A stretch of DNA of 64,000 bases. Source: Telopea speciosissima (lineage: Eukaryota > Streptophyta > Magnoliopsida > Proteales > Proteaceae). Both the position numbers and the translations under genes were made by a program. The notes beneath the pieces are model-generated. The model saw nothing but the letters and a program-made list of their open reading frames with translations, had not been told where the DNA came from and did not search any database. Below are positions 12,394 through 25,290 of the stretch, in pieces (the first letter of the stretch is position 1; each line of letters begins with the position of its first letter). The stretch lies in contig NC_057926.1 of NCBI RefSeq assembly GCF_018873765.1, positions 47,855,043-47,919,042 on the forward strand, read 5' to 3'.

Positions 12394-13794
12394 GATATCC
12401 TCCATACAGGTTGTGTTACTATTACAGAACAAGCCAAACACACTTACTGTACATATTGTTATGCAATTTCAAATTTAATATCCAGGTAGAATCTGCAATT
12501 GTTGCTGCTCACCTTGTCAATGGTTTGCAAGATATATTTTTTCCCCACCTCCTTGAATGTAATTTTACAGTGCTTATCTTTCTGCTCTAAATCATTTTCT
12601 CTAGATGCATTAAAGTTCTATTTACGTTGATTTATTAAGAATACTGTGATACTGTATATTGAAACTCTCTCTTTTAGCAACTTGAAAATATATTGAAAAC
12701 CAGTGGTTGAATGGTATATAATTTGAGATTACCATATCTAGTGGTTGAATGGTATATAATTTGATCATTATTAGCCTACATGAGTGGGAATTTGTCCTCA
12801 TCACTTGTATCTTCATTTGACTTGTAACTGTTTCTGCACAGGGGGGGAGGGGTTTTGTAGGTGATTTTGTCTTGATTTTATGAATCTTGGAAACATCTTT
12901 CAGTCATATCAGTAGGTGTGTGTATAGTCTATACAGATTGTTAATCAGATAGATGGCCCTCTCTCTCTCTCTGTAAATCTCATATGTCCAGTCACCAGTT
13001 TAAATTGCTGAATTTTTTTTTTTTTGGGGCTCAGTTATGTTAGAAATAGATTTGGGGTGCTATAAAAATTGTCACAAATGAGACTTAATAGTGATGGAAC
13101 AGAATAGATTATCATTGATGAATCGGTACCACATCAGCCGTATAAGACCAATACTTAGTCGATACTAGATCGGTGTTACCATGGTTTTGAGAGATAAAAT
13201 AGTTTTTTTTTTTAAAAAAAAAAAAAGATATTCAAATCTAAGGGGCAAAATTGCCCGATCAAACTCATTATGTATGTTTACCCCAAAAAAAAAACACCTC
13301 CTCATGTATAGATATCGGTATCGTTTTTGGAATGGGCCTTTACCGATACCGTGAACTTAAAACATTCTCCTAATTCCTTAATTAAAAAGCACCTCCACCA
13401 AACCCAAAAATAAAACACATACACACACACAGGAGCACGGGCCCAAAGGTCCAAAACCAGCAGCCGAGAGCATGGTTTTAGTGCATAGTATCGGATCGGG
13501 TTTTTAATATTTCAGCCCTTGTCCATTCTGTTTCACCAATAGAAATATCGACCAGGTATTGGTATTGATCATCTTCAAACCCCTGCTCGGGCGATCCCAT
13601 ATCGATTCCTCAAACCATGGCCGATACCGTATCTCAGTATCTCACTTGAGGAAGAAGCACGAGATTTACTGAACAATTGGAATATCTGGTTTAAAGGGCA
13701 AAACACAAAAAAAAATAAAAAAAAAATCGTATATTCATCTAACGGCAAAAAGCGAATCTGCAGTTTTCAAAACTCAACGTCGTTGATGTATACA

Positions 13795-14120
13795 GAATAT
13801 TTTATTTTCTAAATAACCGAACTTTTTTTAAAACGTATCCGAATTTTTCAAAACTCCTCCGAACTTTTCAAAACTCACTTTTTTTTTGCAAACGTACTCG
13901 AACGTTTAAAACGCTAGACAAACCTTTCTAATACGGGCGAACTATTAGTTCGCTTTTTTAAACATGCGCGAACTTTTCAAATAAAAACATTGATTGGCGA
14001 ATTTTCATCCGAATTTTACCCAGGAATTGTAAACCCTGAACGAACTTTTCGTCCGCCTTTTTTAAACCCTAAAATTTAAAGTTCTCGTACCTTACAAACC
14101 CTAAAATTTTGAACTACCCA
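13795..14120. repeat. Degenerate CGAACTTTT array, block 1
   Basis: Many spaced, imperfect copies of CGAACTTTT(C)AAA occur on this strand at irregular spacing, ending in two telo-box motifs AAACCCTAAA (14063 and 14096). The same kind of block recurs at 14540-14850, 24548-24930 and 40680-40975. It is not a simple satellite and has no coding potential I can recognise. Confidence 0.7.
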
Positions 14121-14149
14121 TCTCTCACATCCCTCCCTCCCTCCCTCCC

Positions 14150-14480
14150 TCCCCTCGCTCATCAAATTCTGTTAAATCAAGTGATTTCATAGAGCATTAA
14201 GATAGATTTCAGGTCGATTGGATCAGAGAGTATATTGAGAGAGAGATTTCTGTTTTGCAATATTTCTGGTTATTGACGCAAGGAAGAAGACGACTCTTCC
14301 TTCCCTATGATTTCTTCTTTTGTCTCTTTGTTTCAGTCTTCCCTACGATTCCTTTTTTTGTCTCTTGGTTTCTCTCTCTCTCTCTTTCTCCTGCAGCAGA
14401 TCCTTCCTTCATCAGTTCTTCTCCCACTTCCTCTGTTTCCAGTGCGAACCATAGAATCCTCACTTGAAGCTTCGAGCCCT
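14150..14480 (+). repeat. CT-rich leader-like module L1 downstream of telo-boxes
   Basis: It contains 'gagcattaagatagatttca' (14194) and GA- then CT-rich runs, ending with intron-acceptor-like tracts (tctttgtttcag at 14327 and tttctcctgcag at 14385). Copies occur at 15175-15350, 24955-25195 and 41040-41225. The composition resembles a plant promoter and 5'UTR (telo-boxes, pyrimidine-rich leader, splice acceptor), but no downstream coding exon is visible. Confidence 0.5.
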
Positions 14481-14539
14481 AATTATTAGGGCGATTTTCA
14501 TTATAATTTAGTAAACAATGGAAAAGATTGTGATTTCAT

Positions 14540-14850
14540 CTACTGGCGACAAGCGAATCTCCAGTTTTCTCCACACGGTTTTCTCAAACGTGTACGAACT
14601 GTTTAGAACATATCCGATCTATGCAAATTATAGACGAACTTTTAGTCCTATTTTTTTCAAACTTATACGAACTTTTAGAATCGGAAGTATGTTCTTGTGC
14701 GATTTTTTGTACCCGTTTTTTAAAGACAAACGTATTTTTCAAACAAGTCGCCGAATTTTTAAAACGAATTCGAATTTTTTCACCGGACTTTTATTCCAAA
14801 ATAAAAACCCTGAACTAACTTTTCATCCGAATTTTATACCCTAAACTTTT
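14540..14850. repeat. Degenerate CGAACTTTT array, block 2
   Basis: Second block in the same flank, with 'acgaacttttag'-type units. Short open frames that cross it arise from the repetitive composition and are not proposed as genes. Confidence 0.65.
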
Positions 14851-14874
14851 TTAACCTCTGTCAACCTAAAATCT

Positions 14875-15049
14875 AGGGATGTAAATGGATACAAACAACA
14901 AACCAAAAAATAATGATTTAGTTTAAATTAGTTAAATAGAGATATGGATTGAGAATTCTGGAGGAAGTGTTCTCGATGGCATCGAATCCGTTAGTATCGA
15001 GGGAATATCTCGTCCATCGATCGATCGATCGAATCGATCGTTACATCCC
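14875..15049. mobile_element. hAT-type MITE (AGGGATGTAA ends, 8-bp TSD)
   Basis: A 175-bp element begins AGGGATGTAA and ends TTACATCCC, flanked by a perfect 8-bp repeat TAAAATCT (14867-14874 and 15050-15057). Near its right end is a short ATCG tandem run. The AGGGxTGT terminus and 8-bp duplication are typical of a common plant hAT MITE group. Confidence 0.75.
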
Positions 15050-15174
15050 TAAAATCTCTCGCATCCTCTCTCCCTCTTCTAATATCTTTTTCAACAGAAC
15101 TGTATGAACTAACCTCTGACTCGCCATTCTTCATCGGCTTGGCTGTAGATTTTGGGTGACCCAAAACCTCCTTC

Positions 15175-15350
15175 CGCCTCGCTCATCAAATTCTGTTAAA
15201 TCAGGTGGTTATCGGTCGGATTTGACAGAGCATTAAGATAGATTTCAGGTCGATTAGATCAGCAATATTTCTGGTTATTGATGCAAGGAAGAAGACGACT
15301 CTTCCTTTCCTACGATTTCTTCTTTGTCTCTTGATTTCTCTCTTCTTATT
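15175..15350 (+). repeat. CT-rich leader-like module L2
   Basis: Repeats the 'cattaagatagatttcaggt' and 'gaagaagacgactcttcctt' parts of L1. Its continuation to about 15490 ('gcattagatagactagt') is collinear with 41225-41400, which shows that F3 derives from this longer version of the flank. Confidence 0.6.
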
Positions 15351-15789
15351 CCATATATGCCCTTCCTTCTCTACTTAACCTAAATAGGGTATGGGCCTAC
15401 CTGTATGCATTAGATAGACTAGTCCATTAATGGACTGAAATGGGTTGTGTTGTTGATGACAAATATAGAAACTATGGAGAAAACTATCTCCATGGTTAAA
15501 GTTTGAAAATGATTTTTTTTTTTTACCCTATACTCCTATAGTGGGGAAGATTACATGAATGTGCTAATACAACACAATAAAAAAGTAGAAAAAAAAGTAG
15601 AAAAACAAATGTAATGCTGGAATGCAGATTCCGACGTGCACCCTCTCACATAAATAGATGTGGATCAATGGATGATACTCTTAATAACACACTCGCTCAT
15701 ATTCTGACCAATGTGGATGATACCATTATCTACATTGCCATTGGTGTCACGTGCGGATCCCTCCCCAAATTGGCATCGTGGGGAATCTT

Positions 15790-15935
15790 CTCCCTATAAA
15801 AAAAATAGGGAGAAAGGTCTCTCCATATGAAAAGACACCTCTGCCCCTTGTTTTGAGGATGAGAGAGATAGACACATGGGAGTACTGATGTAGCCCACAC
15901 TCTCGTACAGAAAACTATTCCCCATAAAAAAAAAT
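15790..15935. mobile_element. MITE, GGGAGTGTGGCC family, degenerate copy
   Basis: Shares 'aaaagacacctctgcccctt', 'gagagatagacacatgggag' and 'cacactctcgtacagaaaac' with the better-preserved element at 59984-60154 in the GAD gene. Ends are blurred here. Confidence 0.55.
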
Positions 15936-16470
15936 ATATGGTTTAATATACAATATAGTAAGTATTACATAGGGAAAAGAGAACACTGAAATGACTACCT
16001 CAACCCCTATGAAAGGCGAAAATCTCATCCCTCTTGATGCTTCCATGCATGCTCCCAAACACTGCCTTTCAAGGAATCCTCTCCCTATTACATATTAGAT
16101 ATTACTAAGAGTGTCAATTGGTCAGGTTATGGCTATCGATCTAGTTCCTTAACGAATTCAGCACTAAGGGGTCAGGACCAGAACTGAACCAATAAGCTAA
16201 TCAATTCCAAACTTGAGATTCAGGACCATTAACTAATGGGTGGGCCGGTTCTAGTTCTTAAACGGTTCCAAGCAGTCCAAAATTTTACAAAGAAAAATCC
16301 TTAACACATTCGACGTATATTTAATAATATTATTATAAGGCACTAAATTATTTTTATTTTTTCGGTAAACCATTAAGACACTAATTTCAATCACATCAGA
16401 TATGCTTAATTTTTTTTTTTTCTCAAATCATAGAACTAGTCTATATTACCTATTGTTTTGCATTAATTAA

Positions 16471-16817
16471 TAGGGTAAATTACACGTCACCCCCTAGTTT
16501 TCAAACGAAACTCATCACCCCCTGATTTTTGAAAATACTCATCCGTCCCCCTCTCCAGTAACGGTGTTAGTATGTTGTTAGTTATTGGTGTGAAAGGACT
16601 ATTTTACCCTTGTACTAAAACATTAGATTTAAATTTACAATACTACCCTTCCTTCATCTTCAAGGGTAGTTTAGGGATTTAAATTTATTTAACTAGCTAA
16701 CATCACCACTTAACAGCATAAAACTAACGGTAGGGATTAATTTGTTATATTGGGGTCTAATGCAAGGGGTGACTTGAGTATTTTCAAAAATCAGGGGGTG
16801 ATGTGTAATTTATCCTA
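16471..16817. mobile_element. MITE, CACGTCACCCC family, copy B with target duplication
   Basis: Inverted ends TAGGGTAAATTACACGTCAC and, by complement of the right end, TAGGATAAATTACACATCAC. A perfect direct repeat ATTAATTAA (16462-16470 and 16818-16826) brackets it; because the motif is low-complexity the duplication may be 8 or 9 bp. In the duplicated flank at 25197-25265 only the right end of this MITE remains. Confidence 0.8.
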
Positions 16818-17400
16818 ATTAATTAATAAGAACACCACCATCCTCATAAGTTAGGATTAGTTTAAGGTATGTTCTTAAGTTCACATTCCCAAATGGACCT
16901 TAAATTTACAGCCAAATCTTTGATAACATAGTATATGAGACAAGTGGTACCACCCAAAATTGAAAGACTAAAAAAATAAAGGGTTTGACCTTAGCAAAGA
17001 AAAATAGGCTTCCAAGAGAGGAGTATCTACCAGCTGAAAGAAATTCAGAGAAGCAACTGAATAGGCTTCCAAGAGAGGAGTATCTACCATGAGTCCTGAC
17101 ATTTGAACTATGGATCCTTGACTTGCATGGGAGATGCATAAACTCCTATATTACCTGTGAATAGCCACCAGGCCACACATCTGATCCAGTTTCAAGCAAT
17201 GAGAAAAGTGGAAGAGACCCAGAAAGCACAAGTAGCTGCATATTGGCAATGGCAACAAATCATCAAGCATACAGAAACACACACTATGCAAACCACTAAC
17301 AAACAAAATCAGGAAATCACATACTTAGGCCATAAGTCAAAGAATAATAAATACACATTTCAGCTGGATGGAAGTTGAAACTGATAAAGACTATATACAC

Positions 17401-17406
17401 TTTATT
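17401..17406 (-). terminator. Polyadenylation signal of NPF8 copy 3
   Basis: AATAAA on the minus strand, 63 bases downstream of the stop codon of copy 3. The equivalent hexamer lies 62 bases past the stop of copy 4 at 25848-25853. Conservation in both supports use, but no transcript data are available here. Confidence 0.5.
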
Positions 17407-17468
17407 CATTAGGGCATGCTTTAGAAATATTTTCAGATTGATCTCCAGAATCCTGGAAAAGTAAACCA

Positions 17469-20400
17469 CTAAGAGGCTTTCTTGGATTTATATCTTGAAG
17501 CACAAAATACATAAAGTAGAAGGTTAAAAAAGCTAAGACAAGCCAACAGCCAGAAATAATAATCAAGATGCCCCTCATTTAAGTTATCAGGTATCCATCC
17601 TGGCTTTCCATCTCTAGTTGTTACAGTTGTCACAATGGTCAAAATTAGGGAGCTTAGGTAATTCCCCAATGCAGTCGTCAGAAGTGACAATGCACTACAT
17701 AAACTCCGCATGGCATCGGGTGATTGATCATAGAAGAACTCGAGCTGTCCTATGAAGGTAAAGACTTCCGCTGCCCCCACCAAGAAATATTGAGGTATTT
17801 GCCAGAAGATACTGACAGGTACCGTAACCCTATGATCAACCAAATCAAATGCTATGGCAACCTCCAACCTCTTATGCTCAACCATAGCAGCTGCTGTCAT
17901 GGCTAATATTGACAAGAAGAGGCCAATACCCATCCGTTGCAATTCAGAGAAGCCTCTCTCCTTGCCTGTGAACTTTCTTGCGATTGGGACAAGGAATTTT
18001 TCATAGATGGGGACCCATATGATGACACTGATAACATCTGAAGTTGAAAGAGACGCAGCAGGAATGGTAAAGGAACCAAGAGTTCTATCCATAACCATCC
18101 CTTGTTCCACAAACATGGTGGACATCTGAGCGTAAACAGTGGAGAAGACTATGCTAGTGGCCCAGATAGGAATTATGCCTATCAGTAGCTTCAGCTCCTC
18201 CACTTGTGTAACCGTGCAGAGCCTCCATGGATTGGAGAAGTCCTCACTGTTAACGTTTCTGTCCGACAGCACAGCAGCTTTATCAAGGAACCTGCAGCAA
18301 ACATGCAACTGTTTATGTTTTATGGCAAAACTTTGCTGCTAAGAAAAGAAATGGAAACCAATCATAAAAAAAGGATAGTTCAAGTAATAATGTGTGTGTG
18401 TTTTGTGTATATATATACATATATTGGAATTTGTATTACTGTGAATTTTAATGATTATTCATTGGCATATATTAAAGGAGGACATACCCAGCAGGATATC
18501 TTCAAAGATTGATCATATTCGAGAAGTCAGTTATGATAATAAAGAAAATAAAGGACAGGATAAAATTGGAAAACTTAACAAACCAGGTATTTATTCTAGA
18601 AGATTAGATTCAGATTGTCTTCAGCTGCTACACCTTTCCAAATCTAGATGTTTGCTTCTCCATTCCCTAATTTTAATGTCTTGTTGTATGAGGTGGCAGT
18701 TTGGATTCAAATTTCTTTCTTACCTTTCAATAGTTGTTCAAACACCATTAAACATAAGGCTATCTGGAGAATATAAAAAAAAAGCTCACGCTGAGAGATG
18801 CAATTAAAATGTTACAGAGAAATTACTTCAGTTTATCACTATGCTCAAGTTTCCGACTCCCTTCAATAGCAGAGCTTTTGTCTGGTAACTCATACAGGAG
18901 ACTACTGTCACAAGGGACCTCCAAATTCCACTTACGTAAAGATGAGACTAAGACCTGGCACATTCTCACTAAAGGACTCCCTCCAGGTTTCTGGAATCTA
19001 TAAAGGGGAGTGCCCAAAAAGAAACTTGCAATTGCAATGGCCATAAACAATGTGGGAATGCCAAATCCCAGACCCCAGCCCGCATTGTCTTGAATCCACA
19101 CAATGAAACTACTTGATATGAGAGAACCAATGTTGATAGAAAAATAAAACCAATTGAAGAAAGATCCTTTCTTTAATCTTTCGACTGGATCAGTATCATC
19201 AAATTGATCTGCTCCAAATGATGAAACACAAGGCTTTATCCCACCAGTGCCCAGCGCAATCAGATAGAGACCAAAAAAGAATATGGCCTGCTCAGCTGGA
19301 GTTGCAGGTGGGCAAACAAACCCCACACAATCAGGAGGCTTGAAAACTGATGCTGACAGAGTCAATGTACTCATTCCCTTGCAATTGAGGAGGAAGGGGA
19401 ATATACACACCCAAAAAAAAAAAAAGAAACCAGCATTAGTCACATAAGAAAGTATTCCAAGAAAAAAAAGAGTATTAGTCACTTAAGAAAGCATACAATG
19501 AATACCTAGAACAAACAGAAGAAGGTAAATTCACTATGAATCAAGGAATATCATCTTTAGAGAATGCTGGGCACAATGGTTGAGGATGACAAACTTCTTT
19601 GTGCCAGGAGGTAAAGCCCATTGAGGAAGATCAGTCAAGGTCCATTTTAGGAGTACAACTTGAGCCGGACTCCACCAAACATGACAGACCCAACCCAATC
19701 TTTAGAATGGGCTTGGCAGTTAAGGAGCTCAAGTCTTGTGAAAGAACCCCAACTCAACATCATGTCAGATATGGACTTAGGTTGAGAACTTGGCAAAACC
19801 AATCCTACCCAAACCCAACAGTACATATATTATTTATCACAAACTGATGGTAATGGTGTTTGGATTAGGAATCCCTTGTGCTGGACCCAGATAGGGTTAG
19901 CAATGGTTGACAGTCAAATTTGGTAGGGCCTGGGTTGGCCCTCAACCCACTGACCCTATTCATCCTATGCCTTTTCTCCAAACAAGAGAATGTTTTATAC
20001 CAGTTCATGAATTAGTTAAATGAAATAAAATTTTAATTCATACATACAATGAAGTAAATTGTGGAGAAAACTGCAACTGTCCAGTATCTTCCCCAATAAG
20101 CATCAGCCAAAAAGGCTCCAATGAGGGGTGTGATATAGCAAGTGCCTTGCCAAGTGTTAACATTTCTGGCAGCAGAGACATTTCCCTCATGTAGTTTGTG
20201 GGTGAGATAAGTAACAAGATTTTTAGCAATACCATAGTAGGCCAACCGCTCAGAGCATTCGGTACCTGTAATTTACTTTAAAATAGTCATAAACTAAAAT
20301 TACAAAAAACAAAGAAAGCAATTCTAAGTGTTGGAATACCTAAGATGAAGGGGCATGCTTTCCAGTTTCCAGTGTTTGTTTTTAGGATTCGATTTCCATT

Positions 20401-23400
20401 GATATCAACTGATCCATCTCCTGTGTACAATCCTCTATTTTGATTCTTTTATACAGAACAAACATTTGACATGGATGTGTGTAAGCAAATATATGAAGAT
20501 AATGCTGGTGAAGATTATAACGATTGTCATTTGTTATATGGAGATAATATGCAACAGTTGAGGGCAAAATTTTGTGATAAGTGTTATAATTCCTAGAAAC
20601 ATAAATTATTTTTGTTCACAAGTGGCAATATAGTACAGAAGAAATTGGAAGTCTATACAATCGGGTTATCAAAAACAATTATAAAGTAGGAAAACTAGTT
20701 CAGATAGAGAGGAATATGACTGCAAGTTTTAACATTCTGTTTCAATGCAAACTTTATACTTTGGAAGTGGAAGTTATTTGTGGAAGGTTATAAACGTTAC
20801 TTTAATATATTAAAAATTACGAAAAACTATTAAAAAATATTCTAAAGCATTGAAAATCTTGCAGAAACTTCAAAAGTAATGGAATAAATACCAACACACA
20901 TAGGAATCATTTTATGAACAAGCAGCATTTTGTAATAGCTTAAGTGATATCAATAGTCAATACCAAGTGCCACATATTATTGTGAATGCCCAGTATAGAC
21001 ATAAGAGAAGGACTATAGCCATGATCATGAAGTAATAAAAAACTAAGAAAATAGGACATGATAAAGCAATAAATCCACATAAAGTTACAATTTGGAGTCA
21101 GTATTTCTAAAGATTCTTCAAATGTCACATCATACAATACTTACAATCCAAGTCAACTACTCGAGCCTTATAACAAATTCGGATCAGGTAGATGAAACCT
21201 GTTCCTCCATTCCACTCTGTTTAGGAGCATATCTATTGTTAACTCAGAAGCATTCAGATTTTTTCCCACCAATTCAACCCAAGTTATCAGCCTTTCACGT
21301 GTCCTTTTCATATCTTCATCCTCCACCATAAGAAACCTCACCAGTTCATTATTTCATCTCGAACCATCTCAATTGACTAGCCCTCATTTTGCCACCTAAT
21401 AAAACTCTAATTGAGATGGTCCAGTTATTTGATATTTGTAACCCACCCTTTTTCGTGTATGGATTAGCTTTAAATTTTCTTTCAAAATTATTTTGTATTA
21501 AGTTTTTAAAAAATAGTCAAAATTCTATTATCATGAGAAACATACAGTAAATCCTTGATTCTTATCTATGGTACAAATCTCTGTAACTGACTGCATAATA
21601 TGAAAAGTGGCTAACATAACTAGCATGTTTACTTAAAATGCCACAGGTTGCAGGTGGTCAAATGTCTGCTTAAGCCAATTAGAAGATTTGAGGAGCCCAC
21701 ATTAGAGAAGCTCATTGCCAGATTCTAAACATAGAAAATGGTATGACTAAGAGCAAAAACCAGTGAAACCTGTTTAAAATCCAAAACAAGACTGTGGAAA
21801 GGGATAATCAATGAAAGGAACAACCTTTCTGACTGCAATTTTTAGAAGGTGCACCTGATCGGAACATATAACATGTGTCCTGGCGCTGGATTTGAGTGAA
21901 ATATTTCCAAAGTTATGAAGGAAAAAAAAAGGGGGGGGGGGGGGGCAGAGGCAACATGATAAAACCCTAAACAGTTCATGATGTTGGGATGGAATAATTG
22001 TGAACTAGAGGTACTCTTCTTCCTGCAATAAAATGGTATTGATTGATCCCAAAGGATGGCATTAATTGAAAGACAACAGCCATGCCAATGTGTGGGAAAA
22101 GTAAATAGGATGTCCAAACTTAAATCAATCCATAGATTGCCCTAAGCTAGAACAGAAGAACAATCTGGCCTGAAACATGTAGTCCTTTACAATTTCTCAA
22201 ATTCCCAAAATTAATCAATAAAGTCCAATCAAATGCATGAATTATCAAGTTTTTCATGCATCTTGGTCCAATAAAAGTCAATAAATCATCAACTGAACAC
22301 GTCACAGTGAAAACATGTCATCAACCCTTGGCCCCAAATCCAAGGTTTCAAAGGATTTTGATCCAATGACCATGAATCCATTGTTCCTCATGACAGCACA
22401 TAAAAAGTTTCCAAATCAAAGATTCAAGTACATATAGTTTTTCTAGAACTATCGACAGAGGCCTGTGACTACCAAATCAAAACCTTCTGGATAGAATGAT
22501 TGTAGAAGTCACTTCACCTTATGCCCCTTCTGAAACATTAGTGGATACTTTATAATTATGGAAAGTTACTAATATCATCTTTCATTTTAAGCTGCAGATG
22601 CCTGAAATTCATTGGATGAATAGGTATTATTAAATACCATATTCAGCTGTTGTGCTGATAAAAGAATTGGAAGTTCTATTTGGTACTAGAAACACTTCCT
22701 GCTAATTTGGCCCTCCATCAAGAATCTGGCTGCTGCTCTAATCAACAATTTTTTTCTGCTAAATTTTTCCCTCTATCACATACTAGAATTATAAAGAATA
22801 AAACAGTTATAGATATTGAATTATGAGATTCTGTTGTTATGTACAGTTTTTTTAGTATTAGTAGGAAATATTGTACTTCTTATACCCAAAGCAGGACTAC
22901 CTTCTCATATTTTAAGGGCAAAAAACAACTAGTTGTGAATTTATCCATTTTAAGTGTACCAAGGATTACCACATTAACACCTTGCTAAAATATAGACTGG
23001 TCTTCTGCGCTTCAGCAAAGAACAATCTTCATTGATAGGGTAATAATAGACTAATAGTGCATAAAGGGATTTTGACAATCACAATTGGTTCACCCAATAT
23101 TACAAATATCCTACCTGCAGCTTCAATAAGATGATCAGAAAGTATTTAGTGGCGGAGAAGCCAAGAACCCAATAAATCTTTTCTTCAGGGGATCATGTTA
23201 GTTAGACTTCATTTCTATTTCAGTTCATCTGGACACCATGGAAACGAGGAAGAAGCCGAGAAAGAAAAAGAAAAATTACAGAAGCAATACTTATGAATTT
23301 TTTGAGGGATTATTAAGGTTATTAATTGCATACAATCAATATGAGAAGATCCTGTGTGATAATTAAGAGAGTAACCGGGAAAGAAGATGAGTTGAGCAGA

Positions 23401-23452
23401 CCTCTAGAAACCCTTCTTCCAAGTGGAATCTCTCCTCCAACTGAGAACCCAT
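17469..23452 (-). CDS. NPF8: NPF8-type di/tripeptide:H+ symporter, copy 3 (complete, 5 exons)
   Basis: Minus-strand exons: 23452-23402, 20445-20340, 20265-20048, 19377-18827, 18291-17469. All introns are GT-AG and phases match, giving 582 residues. Exon 1 encodes [17 protein letters not shown], clearly homologous to exon 1 of copy 2. The ExxER proton-coupling motif is ECSER (residues 55-59); the GTGGIKP signature, [21 protein letters not shown] and LGNYLSS segments are all present. Compared with copy 2 the extracellular loop after exon 4's start is two residues shorter (SVFKPPDC). Known role of the subfamily: proton-driven uptake of small peptides. It is the closest relative of copy 4 and is convergent with copy 2. 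No break is visible in any exon. Confidence 0.93.
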
Positions 23453-23742
23453 GGCCTGAGTACAACTGGAGATGGAGAGAGATCTTCTCTTTTTCCGTTA
23501 AGAATTCAGGGTCTCAGACTTCCAGGTTGGGTAAATGGACTCCTGAAAGAGAAGGTGTCAGACCTCTACCACGCCAATTGTTTATGCCTCTGTGGCCACT
23601 TCACTGTGCAGTAATTGTGCAGCCACAAACTCTATAGCCAACTAAAAAGAATCTTAAGGGTGGTTTGTTTACTGAATTGCCCTTAAGATGCTTCTTTTTA
23701 ATCAGCCGCACAAAGAGAAGGTTGACCTCTACTACGCCAATT

Positions 23743-25290
23743 ATTTTGTCTTGATTTTATGAACCTTGGAAACATCTTTCAGTCATATCAGTAGGTGTTT
23801 GTATAGTCTATACAGATTGTTAATCAGATAGATGGCCTGTAAATCTCATATGTCCAGTCACCAGTTTAAATTGCTATATTTTTTTTTGGGCACAGTTATG
23901 TTAGAAAGAGATTTGGGGTGCCATAAAAACTTATAGTGATGGAACAGAATAGATTATCATTGATGAATCGGTAACGGATCAGCCGTACAAGACCAATACT
24001 TAGTCGATACTAGATCGGTGTTACCATGGTTTTGGGAGATGAAATAGTTAAAAAAAAGATATTCAAATCTAAGGGGTAAAATCGTCCAATCAAACTCATT
24101 ATGTATGTTTACCTAAAAAAAAAAACACCTCATCACGTATAGATATCGGTATCATTTTTGGAATGGACCTTGACCGATACCGTGATTAAAAAGCACTGCC
24201 AGCAAACCCAAAAAAAAACACACACAGAGGAACACGGGTACATTTTCAGGGTCCAAAACCAGCGACTGAGACGATGGTTTTAGTGCATAAGATTGGATTG
24301 GGTTTTTAATATTTCAGCCCTTGTTCATACTATTTCACCGATAGAAATATCGACTAGGTATCGGTATTTATCATTTTCAAAGCTCTGCTCAAACGATCCC
24401 ATATCGATTCCTCAAACCATGGCCGATACCGTATCTCAATATCTCACTTGAGGAAGAAGCACGAGATTTCCTGAACAATTGGAATATCTAGTTTAAAGGG
24501 AAAAACACACCAAAAAAAAAAATATCCTGTATATGGGATTGCAGTTTTCAAAACTCAACGTCGATGATGCGTACAGAATATTTTATTTTCCACATATCCC
24601 AACTTTTTAAAAGCATATCCGAATTTTTCAAAACTCTTCCGACCTTTTCAAAACCCACACGGTTTTTTGCAAATGTACTCGAACGTTTAAAACACTAGAC
24701 AAACCTTTCTAATACAGGCGAACTATTAGTCCGCTTTTTTCAAACATACACGAACTCTTCAAATGAAAACCATTTTGTTGACGAATTTTTCATCCGATTT
24801 TTAGGGTCAAACGAAATTTTCAACCGAACTTTAACCAGGGATTGTAAACCCTGAACGAACTTTTCGTCCGACTTTTTTAAACCCTAAAATTTAAAGTTCT
24901 GGCACCGTACAAACTCTAAAATTTTGAACTGCCCATCTCTCACATCCCTCCCTCCCATCGCTCATCAAATTCTGTTAAATCAAGTGATTTGATAGAGCAT
25001 TAAGATAGATTTCAGGTCGATTGGATCAGAGAGTATTGAGAGAGAGAGATTTCTGTTTTGCAATATTTCTGGTTATTGACACAAGGAAGAAGAAGACGAC
25101 TCTTCCTTCCCTACGATTTATTCTTTTGTCTCTTGGTTTCTCTCTCTCTTTCACCTGCAGCAGATCCTTCATCAGTTCTCCCACTTCCTCTGTTTGAGTA
25201 TTTTCAAAAACTAAGGGGTGATTTGAGTTTCGTTTGAAAATCAGGGGGTGACGTGTAATTTACCCTAATTAATAAGTAGGAACACCACCA
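23743..25290. repeat. Flank module F2 of the NPF8 tandem duplication
   Basis: Collinear with F1 from 12868, with scattered substitutions and small indels, until about 25196; there it jumps into the interior of the MITE whose full copy is at 16471-16817. So the deletion breakpoint lies inside that MITE. Contains array block 3 (24548-24930) and leader module L3 (24955-25195). Confidence 0.75.

Larger units (their letters stand above)
12860..16830. repeat. Flank module F1 of the NPF8 tandem duplication
   Basis: From 'ttttgtcttgattttatgaa' near 12868 this DNA is collinear with 23743-25196 (F2). F2 then jumps to the position equivalent to about 16770 here, so F2 lacks the counterpart of roughly 14440-16770. 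Parts also match 40020-41400 (F3). The arrangement F1-copy 3-F2-copy 4-F3 is what unequal crossing-over between flanks would produce. Confidence 0.75.
12394..17468. other. Intergenic region between convergent NPF8 copies 2 and 3 (flank module F1)
   Basis: No gene found. The first 200 bases are 3' flank of copy 2, with a small direct repeat (agtggttgaatggtatataa at about 12699 and 12741). From about 12860 begins a flanking module that recurs at 23743 and, in part, at 40000. It contains TATCGG-rich stretches (13100-13640), two CGAACTTTT arrays (13795-14120, 14540-14850), two CT-rich leader modules (14150-14480, 15175-15350), and MITEs at 14875, 15790 and 16471. The last 600 bases are 3' flank of copy 3. 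Confidence 0.65.

Noticed and set aside
14255..14844. Frames of 60-108 codons in the flank module
   Set aside because: Translations are Phe/Ser-rich products of CT-rich and CGAACTTTT repeats; the frames are not conserved among the four module copies.
19599..19847. 82-codon frame in NPF8 copy 3 intron 3 (also 28022-28270 in copy 4)
   Set aside because: Present in both copies only because the intron was duplicated; crossed by no domain and antisense to the gene.
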